Of a stretch of DNA of 64,000 nucleotides, positions 25,061 through 36,880 are shown piece after piece. A model generated the notes under the pieces. It was not told the origin of the DNA, did not search any database, and saw nothing but the letters and a program-made list of their open reading frames with translations. A program made the translations under genes and the position numbers. Numbering within the stretch: position 1 is the stretch's first letter; each line of letters begins with the position of its first letter. Origin of the DNA: Megamerina dolium (Eukaryota; Arthropoda; Insecta; Diptera; Megamerinidae); the NCBI GenBank assembly GCA_963854835.1, contig OY978526.1:70714418-70778417 (forward strand). Reading direction: 5' to 3'.

Positions 25061-26420
25061 GGGACCCAGATAAGTGATCTGATTCGGCTAATCCATAAAA
25101 TATACATATATAAATCTTGAGTAATTGCTATTTCAATTTTAAACCTAATCTCGATCGAATGAGTGATCGCCTAGTTGTCATCACTTCTGTTAGAGGATTT
25201 TTAAAGCATATGAGAATTATAAGCTCTATTTCATGTATGCTCTGAATGAAAAATCGTGCATTCAAACTTTAAAATATTTTGCATGAGAAATGAAAGTGTG
25301 TAAAATTGATGAAAAATTGCTAAAAACATGTAAAATATTTATTTTGAGCTACAATTTTCAATTTCAACACTATTACCCAACTTCCTCTATATATGTTTGT
25401 AGAGAGAAGATATTTTCTCTACATATATAAATATATATATATTTTTTTTTTACATTCAACGCAACAGCATTGTCAGCAGAATAAGCAAGTGAACCAAATA
25501 TTTAAAATAGTTGAACAATTGCTTCCGGTTAAAATTGTCGATTGCAAGAAAACCGAATGAATGGTAGCAATAGGTAGCTGAATGATATTATTGCTGACTA
25601 TATATTACACGAACGAGTACTTGTAATTGTTTGTAATTGTATACTTAGTATGTAGTTTTATTTTCAATGAAATTTTAATTTACTACATTTACATTCGATG
25701 CATACCATATACGTATGATACATGTAAATACTATGGATCACATAGGCATATGATATCCACAATTGATTATATTCATTCAATTGAGATTTCTACATTTTCT
25801 CATTTCATTTCATATTTTTTGTCGAACTTGTAGGTATTTGTAAACAGTCTTACTTACTTACGAGCAAGTATCTACTAACGTGTCTGCAGGTACGAGTATA
25901 ATCGTACACATGCAATATAATGGCAGCATCAGTGACAATAACAGCAAGAGCCGTTAAAAACGATAATTGTTATTACGAGTGCATGGAAAATATACAACAC
26001 ATTTTTTTTTTATTTAACTTATATACGAATACATTTGCTATGAATATTTTGTTTTTTTGTTGTACTCTCGTACCTATTATGTGTATTAGACTGATGCTTA
26101 CCTTAAACTCGAAAAACCAGCCTTCACAATTGTAGCATAGAATAAACAAATTGCTTAGATGAAAACTACAAAAAGAAAAAAAAAAGGAAAGCAAAAAGTA
26201 AAATAAAACAGTGACTAAAAGAATTTGAAATTGAAATTTAAAATTAATTAAAATTAATGATCGTAATAATAACTAATATTAGTTAAGAAAAATGTCATTA
26301 TTTCTTTTTCAACAGCTTTCGATATGACTTTAAAATTCTGATTAATAAAACTGGTCGTACAATGGGCCTGAGCTGATTTATACTTAGAGATGTTGTTATA
26401 CATGTTGCTTAATGTTGCTT
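25061..26420. other. AT-rich non-coding DNA
   Basis: No supported gene. TATA-rich patch at 25390-25445. Confidence 0.5.
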
Positions 26421-26429
26421 AATATGGCC

Positions 26430-27170
26430 ATCCCCACTCTTATAAGGGGACTTTGTATAGGAGCTGTTTTAAAAAGTAGTCGTGGGTCGCTAATTTTTTG
26501 CGAAATTATTTGCCTTTATAATATTAATTTACTTATCAAATGGTTTTCCTATGCGAAAAACTATAAAACTTAAAAAAATTTCCCGACCTTGTATGGGAGT
26601 TACATTAAATAGTGATTATTGATCGCTTCATTTGTATTCTTTAGAGATTATTACTTAAAACAATATTGAATCTTATCTTAAATATGGTTGTCATAGCGAT
26701 GATTAAGTTATGACGGTTAAACATTTTTAAGACCTCTGCGACTTCATATTAATTTTTGTTCTAAACGAAAGACTACGTCAGCTACGTCAGCTCTTTAAAG
26801 CTAAGTAAAATTCCGCAATTTTGTGTGGAAGCGACAATAAATAATGGGCCTGGTTATCCCATTTCTGATGATACTATTCCTCATTGCAATAATAGTTCAT
26901 GCGTCAAATATTGTTGTGCTAGAAGCAATCTTCAGTAACAATTTTGTATGGGAACTACAATAAGTAGAGGCCGTGTCTAGTCCATTTTTTGTGACATTAT
27001 AATTCACTATAATATTAATGTAAGTGCGAAATAGTGATGGTCTAAATGTAATATTCAATAAATTATAACGTGTTCAAAGTTGAAGAAATTCAGCAACTTT
27101 GTAATGGAGCTACAATAAGTAACGGGTGTGATCAGTTCATTTCTGTGTGGGTAAGATGGCTCTCTGATCT
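26430..27170 (+). repeat. Degraded TTTGTATGGGAG repeat array
   Basis: Diverged units recur: CTTTGTATAGGAGCTG (26450), CTTGTATGGGAGTTACATTAAATAGT (26586), TTGTGTGGAAGCGACAATAAATAATGGGC (26820), TTTGTATGGGAACTACAATAAGTAG (26943), TTTGTAATGGAGCTACAATAAGTAACGGG (27098). This resembles the 48-kb element. Confidence 0.6.
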
Positions 27171-27211
27171 TGTCCATTTTCAATACTTTTAGACCATAGC
27201 TAGCTTATGTC

Positions 27212-27300
27212 AAGAAGACAAGAAGAAGAAGAAGAAGAAGAAGAAGAAGAAAAAGAAGAAAAAGAAGAAGAAGAAAAAGGAAAAGAAGAAGAAGAAGAAG
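27212..27300. repeat. GAA trinucleotide repeat
   Basis: A nearly pure purine GAA tract with a few AAA and GGA units. The poly-Glu open frame through it is not a gene. Confidence 0.9.
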
Positions 27301-27569
27301 GATTGACAAACAGATGTACAGACGAACGGACTATGAATATTTATGTGACCTTTCTTAATCTTCTTCTTCAAGTGGGTACAAGAATCTGACCATGATGGAG
27401 GACATAAAAAATATATGGAACAAAATGTGATACATAAAATCTACAAATATTGTCAATATTGGATCATTCACTTAGTATTTCACTAGTCATCTATATTTTT
27501 CAGTCATTAGTTCAGTCGGAGCTTCCAAGCGTTGACAGTATTTTCCGTATTTGGTTCTTATGTGTTATA

Positions 27570-27759
27570 TTCGGTGTTATATTCGGAACCCGCTGGAGGA
27601 CGACGCAGAAGAGTAAGACCTAACCTCCGGTGGAAAGACCAAGTACTGAAGAACCTGACAGAGCTTGGAATTTCTAACTGACAGCATGTTATATTCGGCC
27701 TAAATCGATATTGGGTTGTTACGGCCTCATAAGTAAGTAAGTAAATAAGTAAGTGGTTC
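27570..27759 (+). pseudogene. RTE-like LINE 3' end with TAAG tail
   Basis: This matches the 3' 190 bp of the 56.8-57.7 kb element (GGTGTTATATTCGGAACCCG through TTCGGCCTAAATCGATA) and ends in (TAAG)n at about 27732-27757. It is a strongly truncated copy. Confidence 0.8.
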
Positions 27760-27764
27760 TTCTA

Positions 27765-28080
27765 ACGGAGCTTGGAGCTATTCTTCGGCACCCAAGACCG
27801 TACATGGACTAAAACACCTTCTGGTAGTTCTTATTTCCATCGATATGACTGAATCAGCGCAGTCGCTAGATTTGGATGCACTTAAATACGCCAATTTCGA
27901 TATACAGCTCATACAGCTTATAGTTGTATCTTAATCGGTACTCGCCACCAACCCAAATAGGTCCAAAGATCTTGCATACTTTCTTCAATCAATCACTCAT
28001 CCAAGGTGAACAGTGCCAAGGCTTCTGCAGCATATTTAATAACAGGCATGATGAGAAACGTGTAGAATGTAATTTTCATT
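27765..28080 (-). pseudogene. RTE-like LINE fragment, opposite strand
   Basis: The reverse complement corresponds to the LIMPVLTYGAEAWTIFTSD...FERKVLRKIFEPICVGGEYR region of the 57-kb ORF, with frameshifts and stops. It continues through the ELYELY and HWLGHVERM region. It lies next to the plus-strand 3' fragment, in opposite orientation. Confidence 0.7.
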
Positions 28081-28083
28081 CTT

Positions 28084-28121
28084 TAAGAGAGAGAGAGAGA
28101 CAGAGAGAGACAGAGAGAGCT
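28084..28121. repeat. GA/CAGAGA microsatellite
   Basis: Alternating GA with periodic CAGAGA units. Confidence 0.85.
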
Positions 28122-29510
28122 CGACATAAGAATTGCTCACTTAGCTCAATCGATCAGTATTGTAGTGTGACATTGAAACAAGTACATACGTTTTCTAATC
28201 CATCAAGTGGATCATGACAAATCAGGCCAGGGCCTGTCAAAAGCGAAAAAGCCTAAAGGCAATTGATCTTCGAGCACTAATTAAAAGACCTCTAAGCCCA
28301 AAAGGGCACCTGCTTACAATAGTGATCATTCTCATGATCTCCAGGCTGGCGCCTTTATTTATTGACACCAAGTACTTTATTTTACCCTTGTTCACCGTAA
28401 GATCTATTAGATGTGATTCTTTTTCCAGCTTGCATTGACTGTTTGCGTCTTCATACTGATTCCACCTATGACAGTTTGCTAAAGAAAAATAAAAGTAAAA
28501 TGTCCAGAATAGTCACATTTTATAGATTTTGAGCCTGCAAATCCGTATCCATTGTCGAATTGCCATCATCACTGGTTTGAAAGATATGTACGTTGCACAT
28601 CCTAATTTAATTTTTTGAGAAGTTGTGAAATTACTATCATTCCAGATTGAAAACAAATATAAATCACAAACAAATTAAATTTTGATTTTCTGGGAATTGA
28701 TTATAAAGATTACGTGGACTGATTATAACTGATTGCCAAGCCCAAATTTATTTAAAATATTATGATTTTTATCAATAATTATATGTAAATAAATGCCGAC
28801 AATAAAATAATATATAATACAAATCTTCAACGAAGTTGTTAGGTGTGAATGTCTTAGCTCTTCTTATTAAAAGCAGGCACAATCAAACAATTGGTATCAG
28901 TATTGTATTATTCCGACACTCCCCAGTTTGAAAATAATTTTGAATTGAATCGAAATTATGCGCTTTTATGCAGAAATTACCATTTCAAACAACTACTTAT
29001 TTTATAGCTTTATATTATATTATATTTAAAATATTTATTTTTATTTTCGGTTTTTTTTTTTTTTTTGATTTTAAATTGTGGTTTTTCAAGTCTCTCACTA
29101 TATGCGGTTAATATGTATCTGAAATATCTGAAATCAATTATGTCTATTGTTCGTAGACTTGTTGTCATTCACTTAACATTTTTTTTTTATTAATTTTGTT
29201 TTTTATCGTAAATATTTATATAATTTATAATTTAATTAAGCGTTTAACGAAGATATCGAAGAAAAATAATATTTGAAAATTAATCGCTTTCAATAAAGAT
29301 TATACCTTATTATATTTGATTTATTTTATGAATTAATCAAAATTAAGTTGTATAGATAGAATACTCGAGTATTAACGAATTAAAGATGTTCTCAAAATTT
29401 TTTTAAATTTCTAATTTTGTATTTTTCCTTTGGTTTTTACTACAAAATAATTATGACTGTACTTAGCGTAGTGTACGTAATGTACTTAGCACATATCAGC
29501 AACATCAGGA
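28122..29510. other. Non-coding DNA
   Basis: No supported gene. Two overlapping frames at 27924-28438 partly read across the inverted LINE fragment and GA repeat and show no domain. Poly-T at 29050-29066. Confidence 0.4.
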
Positions 29511-29514
29511 TTGT

Positions 29515-30340
29515 TCCCTTGGACATTATCAAAAAAGATCGTCATGTTAGCAGTTGTAGAATCGTCCAGGAGATGAAGACGGGTTTAAACCATTTGCATA
29601 AAGCTGGACTCAAAAAGAAGCTCAATGTTTGAGTGTCACATGAATTAACGTCAAATAACGTCAATGATTTATCGAATTTTGTATCTATGAAGCCTTGGCC
29701 AAACAGAACGAAATCGATTCATTATTTAAACAAATATTGACTGAGGCTGAGAAATGGATCATGTATGACCATATTGTCTGAAAACGATCATAATCAAAGC
29801 GCACTGAAGCAGTTCGAACGGTGGTTAAATCAGAACTAATGGCATTGAACGTTTTCTAGTGCATTTGGTGATACTGGATGGCCAAATAATAAGTTTGTAC
29901 ATCTATCTGTGAAGCCTTGTTCAAAGGGAAACGAAATCGATTCATTATCTAAACGTGACAGGATGAGAAATGGATCACATATAACATTATTGTGTGAAAA
30001 CGATCGTGGTATAAGTACGATGAAGCAGCTTAAACGGTGGATAGACAAAAACTGGTGGTAAAGAATGTCTTGCAGTGGAATTGATGGAATTGGAAAGAAC
30101 GCATCTACTACGAGTTGCTTCCATATGGCCAAATAGAATGACAAAAAAAAAAAGCGGCTAGAATTGTCCTACAGGAAAGGTGCTGTGCTCCAACAGAACA
30201 ACACCAGGCTACTCGCATCTATAGTGAAATGCTGGAAACGCTCCGGGAAATTTTTATGCACCCACCTTATAGTCGACAAGACTTCCTTAGTGATATGAAA
30301 TTGTCAGTAAAAGTAGATTGTGATAATCGCTTAGTCCATA
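29515..30340 (+). pseudogene. Mariner transposase relic with internal duplication
   Basis: Plus-strand translation gives scattered pieces of a mauritiana-type mariner transposase: CRIVQEMKTGLNHLHKAGLKKKL, then RNEIDSLF...EKWIMYDHIV, YYELLPYGQ (about 30109-30135) and VLQQNNTRLL (30186-30215), where HQDNARPH is expected, so the catalytic Asp is replaced by Asn. HPPYS follows near 30258. A stretch beginning GAAGCCTTG occurs twice (29687 and 29909), duplicating the EKWI...R block. Many stops and frameshifts. No inverted repeats found. Confidence 0.8.
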
Positions 30341-30384
30341 GGTTTCTATAAGAAAAACATTATGATGTAACTTTTGATATGGTA

Positions 30385-30945
30385 ATAGCCTAGACAGACG
30401 GCATCGTTAATCTGGATTAATGAGTTAATTCTCGAATTAACTTGGGCATTAACTGCAGCTAATCCGCATTAGCACTGCAGTTAATCCTCATAATAAAAGA
30501 GGATTAGGGCAATTTTCGATGGTAACACTGCTGAAAATTAACAGCTATTTTCTATTGTGAATTTTTTCTCGATGCAACTTCCAAAATAATAGGTGTATTC
30601 GCTAACAAAAAAAAAAAAAAACGTTGAACAATTGTTAACAATTTTCGATAGGAAAAAGTGTTGGCGGACAAATAAATCCAACTATCAATTAGATACTCTG
30701 AATGTCAATTTACAAGTTTCTGTTAGTTTTCAGTTCGCATACTTCTTGTATATTTTCTCATATCGAAAGTGACAGATGACAGAAATTGTAATATAAGTAA
30801 TAGTAAATGTAAGTGAACAAACCTTATAAAACAGCAATCAGCTGTTTACTTAATCCGCAATATTGCCGTCTGTCAGGTTAGTAGTATTTTATTTCGATTA
30901 AGTGTGCCGTTAATCCGGATTAAGGCTGTCGTCTGTTTAGGCTAT
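30385..30945. mobile_element. MITE-like element with 34-bp imperfect TIRs
   Basis: The ends ATAGCCTAGACAGACGG and, reverse-complemented, ATAGCCTAAACAGACGA extend to about 34 bp with 5 mismatches, ending in TTAATCNGGATTAA. It is 561 bp and non-coding, with internal repeated TTAATCC/GGATTA words and an internal poly-A (30607-30621). I saw no clear target-site duplication and the superfamily is unassigned. Confidence 0.65.
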
Positions 30946-32780
30946 AACAAATTACATATAAAACAATATTTGAGTTATATGACAAAATCACATAGTAAAA
31001 ATAATGAATTTACTTTCGCTCCAAACCAATATTAATAGCTGAGCGTTGACAATTATTTTAAAAATGCGTCACAACTTTTCCGACAACCCAATATTTTGCT
31101 TTTTTCGAATATTGCTTTTAATGCAAACTCGTCGATTACATAAAAATAAGGGAGAATAGCGGCACAACTATAAAAAAAATATGTCATCAATAAGCAATGA
31201 CCGATCAAGGAACGATCAATAAGCCCTTTAGTATGTAAAAGCTATTAAATATTAAATATTTGTTGCATGAGGGCAACAACCCGTTTCGGTAAATATATAA
31301 TAAGTGAGATCGAAAATATAAAAAAAAAAAATAAATTTTAAACAAAACTAGTTTGCAATTAAATAATCGACACTATATTGAAGTATATTAATGTCTTTGT
31401 TTTCGAACTGCTGACAAATGAATTCTCCCACTCCATTACGTCTATACTCTGTATATTTATATATATTTGTATGATGTAGCTAGCAGAATTAGACATTAAA
31501 TTTAAACTAACGATAAAAACATTAAATAAATCAAATAATATTTCCTGAATATTATTTGATATGCATATGAATTTAAATATTGTCACATTTAATCAGAAAA
31601 ACAATAGATACGTGTATATTGAAAACTACGCCAATGTCATGAATTTTAATATATTTTAATATATGTCTATGAATTTAATTCAATAAAAATTTCTTTTCAT
31701 ATGCAAAAAAAAAAAAAAAAAAAATGTCAAAAACCAAACGAGACTTAAATATTCCACACGACAAAGTAACAAAAATTAAGAGAAAAAAAAAACGTATAGA
31801 AAACGTGAAGTTTTTAAACGAATGTAAATGTAACAAATAACAAGTTCAAAAAAAAAAAAAAAAAAAAATTAACAAAAAAAAAATTAACAAAAAAAAAAAT
31901 ATTTATAAGAAAACCAATTTACATAAATTTAAAAATGCTCTGCAATGGAAATAAAAAATTGTTAAAAAATATTGACAAAATCTCTTCAAATATTAAGCCG
32001 ACAATATTTTGTAATTTTTTTTTTGTAAAAATATTTCAAACTGTGATAATTATGTATGTATATGTATCGAACTACTTAGATATTAAATATTAAATATATA
32101 TATAAATATAATAGAAAATATGATAGTAAAAAAATTAAATCATGCTGTTCACTTTCCACTTTCTCTTTGTATGTACGCAAGTTGAAATATTGCCTTTTGA
32201 ATGTCGTGATAATTTAAAATATTTCAAACTGTGATAATAGTTCTCAACACCAATAATATTGTTATTCGAATACTCTACGCACTATTTAAGAAATATTAAA
32301 TTACAATATTTAAAATAGCCTCTATTATTAATTACATAAAATACTTTCTATATTTCTAAGTATTCTGTGAATTTTAATATTTTCTAAAATTTAATAATTA
32401 CTTCATACTGTGAAAATATCTTATTTCATATGTAGCAGAGTTGCAAATCAAAAGGAAATATACAATCGGCATAGATCGACTTCTTAATAACTTGCAATAT
32501 TTAAAAAGTGGGCGGACCACTGATATAATTTAGAGAGGAAATAGATTTTGCGGTACAAACTAATATAAATTATTAATAACGACTTAATTCTGTGGCTAAA
32601 AGGTTTAGTTTGTACTTGCGAAATGGTGGGAATTGTACGTAAATTTTTAGTCAAATTTTGGGCGTTAACATTTGTATTGACTTTCCAATTATAAACGATT
32701 CACACTTATTTTTAAGAGATATAGCGTCATTATTGAGTGGATGGTAATAGCAACCTGTTGTCTGTTGAAAATTTTTAAAA
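30946..32780. other. AT-rich non-coding DNA
   Basis: No supported gene. Several poly-A runs (31320-31332, 31703-31724, 31849-31900). Confidence 0.5.
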
Positions 32781-32784
32781 TTTC

Positions 32785-33000
32785 GATGTCTTTATATGGG
32801 AGCTACATTAAGTAGTGGGCGTGGCACACTCATTGCTTTCGTAATTTTTTCTTTCTTTAATAGAAATCTACATCTCCAATATGGTTGTCCCAAGTCAGAG
32901 ATTAAGTAAGTTATGGTGGTTTAAAATTTATAAAAATTTCGTGATTTTGTATGGGAGCTACATGGAAAAATGGGTCTGACTCGCTGTAATTAAATTAAAT
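32785..33000 (+). repeat. Two units of the TATGGGAGCTACAT repeat
   Basis: TTTATATGGGAGCTACATTAAGTAGTGGGCGTGGC (about 32790) and TTTTGTATGGGAGCTACATGG (about 32945) are spaced about 154 bp and resemble the 48-kb element. Confidence 0.65.
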
Positions 33001-33399
33001 AAAAGAAAGATATGTGTGACACTCATAGGCCTTGAAGAAGGTTCCTTTTGGAGAGTATTAGGACGGACCTACTTATATTAGCCGTTTCCGAACGGCAGAA
33101 CTCTTGTAATATCGGTTTTTCTGAGATTTCCCACAGAGTCTGTTATAAGCTTTTTAATGGCAAATTGTTATTATTATTTGCATTCCGATCCTAGGTCTAT
33201 TATGCAACCCCGTCTTGGACTTAGAGTATGCCGCTAAGTCCCCCACTTGATGTTTTCATCCGAGGAGAGGCCACAAAGGCCATCTGCAAGTTGATTCACA
33301 ACGAACACTGGTATGGCCCTATTCCGGCTCTGGACAGCAGTGGCACAGGCGTGAACTTTTTAGCTCTGTCTATGCCTTGGGACTACCGGTAGACTTTGC

Positions 33400-33990
33400 T
33401 TCCGCATTTTCACTGGTGGCTCCAGGACTGAAGTAGCTTCTGGTTCTAGAGTCTTCGTGGAAACTGACGGAACTCAACTGTCCTTTGCCCTTGGGTATGT
33501 ATGCATCTGTCTTCCAGGCAGAGGTATATGCTATACAGAAGGCAATGGATTATATCGTGGACAAGAGGTTGAGAGGCAAGTCTATTTGTGTCTGCAGTGA
33601 CAATCAGTCTGCGCTGCTGGCCGTGGACAACCCTATCACCACTTCCAAGATAGTAGAGTTCTGCAATTCAAGGCTAAATTATGTCGGAAGACATAAAATT
33701 TAATGCTGATATGGGTCCCTGGCCATGTGGGAATCGTAGGCAATCAGACCTCTGATGAATTAGCAAGAGAAGGTTCTGCGGCTGATTTAATCGGCCCTTT
33801 AGCCTGCTTTGTCACTACCCGCTGGAGCCATTAAGGCCACGGTCAACACCTGGGTTAATCTAGTCTATAAATCAACCTGGCAGGCCGAGAGAGTCTGCAT
33901 GTTACCAAACATATCAGGTAAGGACTAGGAGAAAGTGCACTTTGCTCAGCCTGTGAAGAAGAAGATGAGATGGCGGATCACTTTTTGAGG
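33400..33990 (+). pseudogene. LINE RNase H fragment
   Basis: Frames spell VFVETDGTQLSFALG, then SVFQAEVYAIQKAMDYIVDKR (33509-33571), CVCSDNQSALLAV (33590-33628), and after a frameshift MWVPGHVGIVGNQTSDELAREGS. These are the Asp/Glu/Asp and His blocks of a LINE RNase H. A C...C/H zinc-finger start (LCSACEEEDEMADHF) follows at about 33940-33990. Confidence 0.8.
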
Positions 33991-34009
33991 TTTGAGGTCT
34001 TTGGTCCAA

Positions 34010-34350
34010 CATCCATAAGGAAGTTAAACATACCTTATTCGATTTCAACAGATTTTTGGGTATTAAAAATTCTCTGAAAATTTTCTTTCTTGCGTTCATT
34101 AGTGCTGGGCATATTCCCAATATATATTTTGCAGTTTCATTATCCTGTCTGCAGTGTCAACAGGTGTTATCCGAAAAGATTTCCAGTTTCGTTAGATGAT
34201 AATTTAAAATACAGTGTTCTATGAGTATTCTCGTAATAATTCTAAGATTATTCTGATTTAGATTAATACATGCCTCAAATCGTTTTAGGTTGTGGGTCTC
34301 TAAAAGTGAATTGAAATGGGACAAACTTAGTAGGTTTTCCCAGTATGATA
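34010..34350 (-). pseudogene. LINE C-terminal zinc-finger fragment, inverted
   Basis: The minus strand reads LKRFEACINLNQNN...EHCILNYHLTKLEIFSDNTC, followed after a stop or frameshift by CRHCRQDNETAKYILGICPALMNARKK. This is the LTGHCxLNxHL...CRxC...H/Y...CPAL motif found after RNase H in insect LINEs. It lacks an upstream RT. Confidence 0.75.
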
Positions 34351-34544
34351 GCAAATGGTTACTGTCGGAACAATTGCCAATTGTTTAGGTATTTTATTTG
34401 GTGGCTGTCGTTCGAAAAAAAATTCTTTTCGATATTAAATGACTTGAAATTATAATAATAATAATAATTAAAAATAACATTATGAGTTAGGTGACTGAGA
34501 AGTCTGTGAGTATACTGATTCTCTGGTTTTTAGAGATTCTATTC

Positions 34545-34700
34545 TAGTCTTATTGTGTTCCTACATTAGAAGGGATCCACTTGAACTCACTGGCCTTGAA
34601 GTGCAGAACTCTTGTGACATAATTTTTTCGAACATTTTATAACAGAGCTCATGGAAATATTTTTTCTGGTACTTGATTGAGTTATTCCATTCCATTGAGT
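34545..34700 (-). mobile_element. SINE fragment
   Basis: It matches the middle of the SINE (ACATTAGAAGGGATCCACTT...GCAGAACTCTTGTGACAT...ACAGAGCTC) and is diverged, without head or tail. Confidence 0.65.
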
Positions 34701-35259
34701 TGTTCCAACCAAGTTCCGAATTGGGAGCTTGGTGTTCAACGAATCAAAAAGCCTAATAGCTAAGCTAAAACCTTCTATCTATGAATTTACAAATTTAAAA
34801 ATGATTTTATTACATAAGTGGAGTTATATATATATTTTCCAATATTTTTGTTTTCATCTTCTCGCTAAAGAGCAAATCATCATAAATAGATAAGATTATA
34901 TAATGCTTACTTAAGCATATGTACACATATCACCTACTTATTATCAAGAAAACCTAAAGAGCCAAAAAGTATAAAGATATTTATGCAATTACAAAATATT
35001 TTAACGATTTTAAAGGAAATTACATTGTAAATATATATGTTTCAATTATTGGCCATTTTCATTCAATTGCTCAAATTGTTACAGACAATTATTAGACAGA
35101 CAATTCGTAACATCATTTTCGATAGAGTTGATGATTACTGACTGACTAACTGTCTGATTGACTGTTGATTGCATTTGTATATGAGTGTGTGGTGTACACA
35201 TGTCTTAACCTCGTCCAGCAAGAAAAGGGCGTATGGTGGCGTGAATGATTTCTCATGTC

Positions 35260-35292
<33 letters not shown>

Positions 35293-35665
35293 CTGCATGT
35301 CTGTTTCTTGGTTTGTATTGTATTCACCCAATTTAAATGAGATTTTATTTTGTGTTTGATTTGTTTTTTTTTTCCCACTTCTTCGTTTTGGTTCATGCTT
35401 TGGTATAATTTCATTTGGTATTTTTTTTTTTTTTTTCATTCTGCTGCTCGTTTTCATCATTTAAAAATTTAGGTTAAACAGGTTTAGCACTTGTTTTAGT
35501 TTGCTTGCTTCATTTGTTATTGTTATTGCTGCTCGAATGTGTATCGTATGGTGTACGTATATTGCTATTGCTAAGTGTTTGGCCGTTAGTTAAGACCTTC
35601 TCTCCTTCTACTTTGTCGGTTGCCATCGTCATCATCAGCATAGCTTTTATTTTGCCATTTTTCTC

Positions 35666-35707
<42 letters not shown>

Positions 35708-36880
35708 ACATATATACTACTACTACTCTTTACTTAGTATATAGTAGATACATTCACATACTTGGTACTACAGATATTCATTTGTTAGCTTTTATGCCTT
35801 AATGTCTGTTTGTACGAATGTCTGATTGTTTTGAATGTCTGTCTTACTGTCTGTCTGTCTGTCTGTCTGCCTGTCTATCTGCATACATGCTGTTTATCTG
35901 TTTCATTGCTTGTCTGCGTGCTCATATGTGTTGATTTTATTTAGTTTTTTTGTACTGCATTCATATGAATTGGACATATTGGAAATGTTGGTCAGTAAGT
36001 GAACGCACCACAACCTCCACCACAACCGTCATCATCACCACCACCACCAGCATTATCATCACTGATGTATACGCATGAATTTGTTCCGTAATTTTGACTC
36101 GATTTTAAGCAATTTTCAACGATTACTATAATTAAGTTACACAAAGCATCAGCCCAACATAACGTACATCCATACGATAAGATGGAATTGAAAAGAAATG
36201 TGCTTGTTGCATTATAATTATGTAGGCTGTTACAGTTTTATGATTTGGGAAGTACCACATAAAGGTGGTAGGTAGGTAAATATTAGGATGTTGTGGTATA
36301 TTTTCTCTCTGTCTGTCTTCAACTTCATGTCTTCTTCGATTTTATATATCTCAAGTGAAACATTACGTTGTCATACTTTTATGTATGAGATAATTTGATA
36401 ATTTAAGGTTATCAATAACAACAGTGATATTCTTAATACATACACTTGTTCCATACTGATGTTATACTGTAGGTAAATACGTATAAATAAGTACTCAACT
36501 CATTTCATTTTATGCCCTTGTGTGGTAGTGCTGCTGGTAGTGGTGGTTTGTAGGTAAATGTAAATTATAATGAGAGCAACATTTTTTAATATTTCATTAG
36601 TGAAATTTGTTGAATAATATGAAAAAATTACACATCAATCAATTGAATAATTGGTTTTGATGTAGATACTTATATACTATGTACGATTATATTCCAATAA
36701 AGAGAAAATATATATTTAAATGTACTTAGGAGGTCTTATACAAAGAAAGCGAAAAAGAATACAATTGCGAAGATATTCTTAAATATATCACATTCAATTT
36801 TATAGAAATGAATTTGCCATTCTAGAGCGATTTAATTATACTCTTAGCACGAACAGCAAAAGAGCAAGCGAAAGTTAAAA
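34701..36880. other. Non-coding DNA rich in microsatellites
   Basis: No supported gene. Contains (GT)n at 35263-35293, poly-T at 35420-35436, (CTA)n at 35666-35706 and (CTGT)n at 35847-35878, then CAC/CCA-rich sequence at 36007-36050. Open frames across these are repeat artefacts. Confidence 0.6.

Larger units (their letters stand above)
33171..34350. mobile_element. LINE-derived insertion inside a SINE, two convergent halves
   Basis: The left half reads on the + strand (RNase H, 33400-33990). The right half reads on the minus strand (34350-34010, C-terminal zinc-finger region of a related LINE). The join is near 34005-34010. The flanking 11-bp duplication indicates a single insertion event or a later rearrangement inside one insertion. 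Confidence 0.65.
33005..34445 (-). mobile_element. SINE copy split by a later LINE insertion
   Basis: The SINE tail side (33005-33170) and head side (34351-34445) join if the intervening 1180 bp is removed. The word GCAAAT(T/G)GTTA, present once in intact SINEs, occurs at both edges (33159-33169 and 34351-34361) as a target-site duplication. Confidence 0.8.

Noticed and set aside
35263..35706. CRISPR-like or coding signal from regular short repeats
   Set aside because: The repeats are simple GT, CTA and CTGT microsatellites without spacers, in an animal genome.
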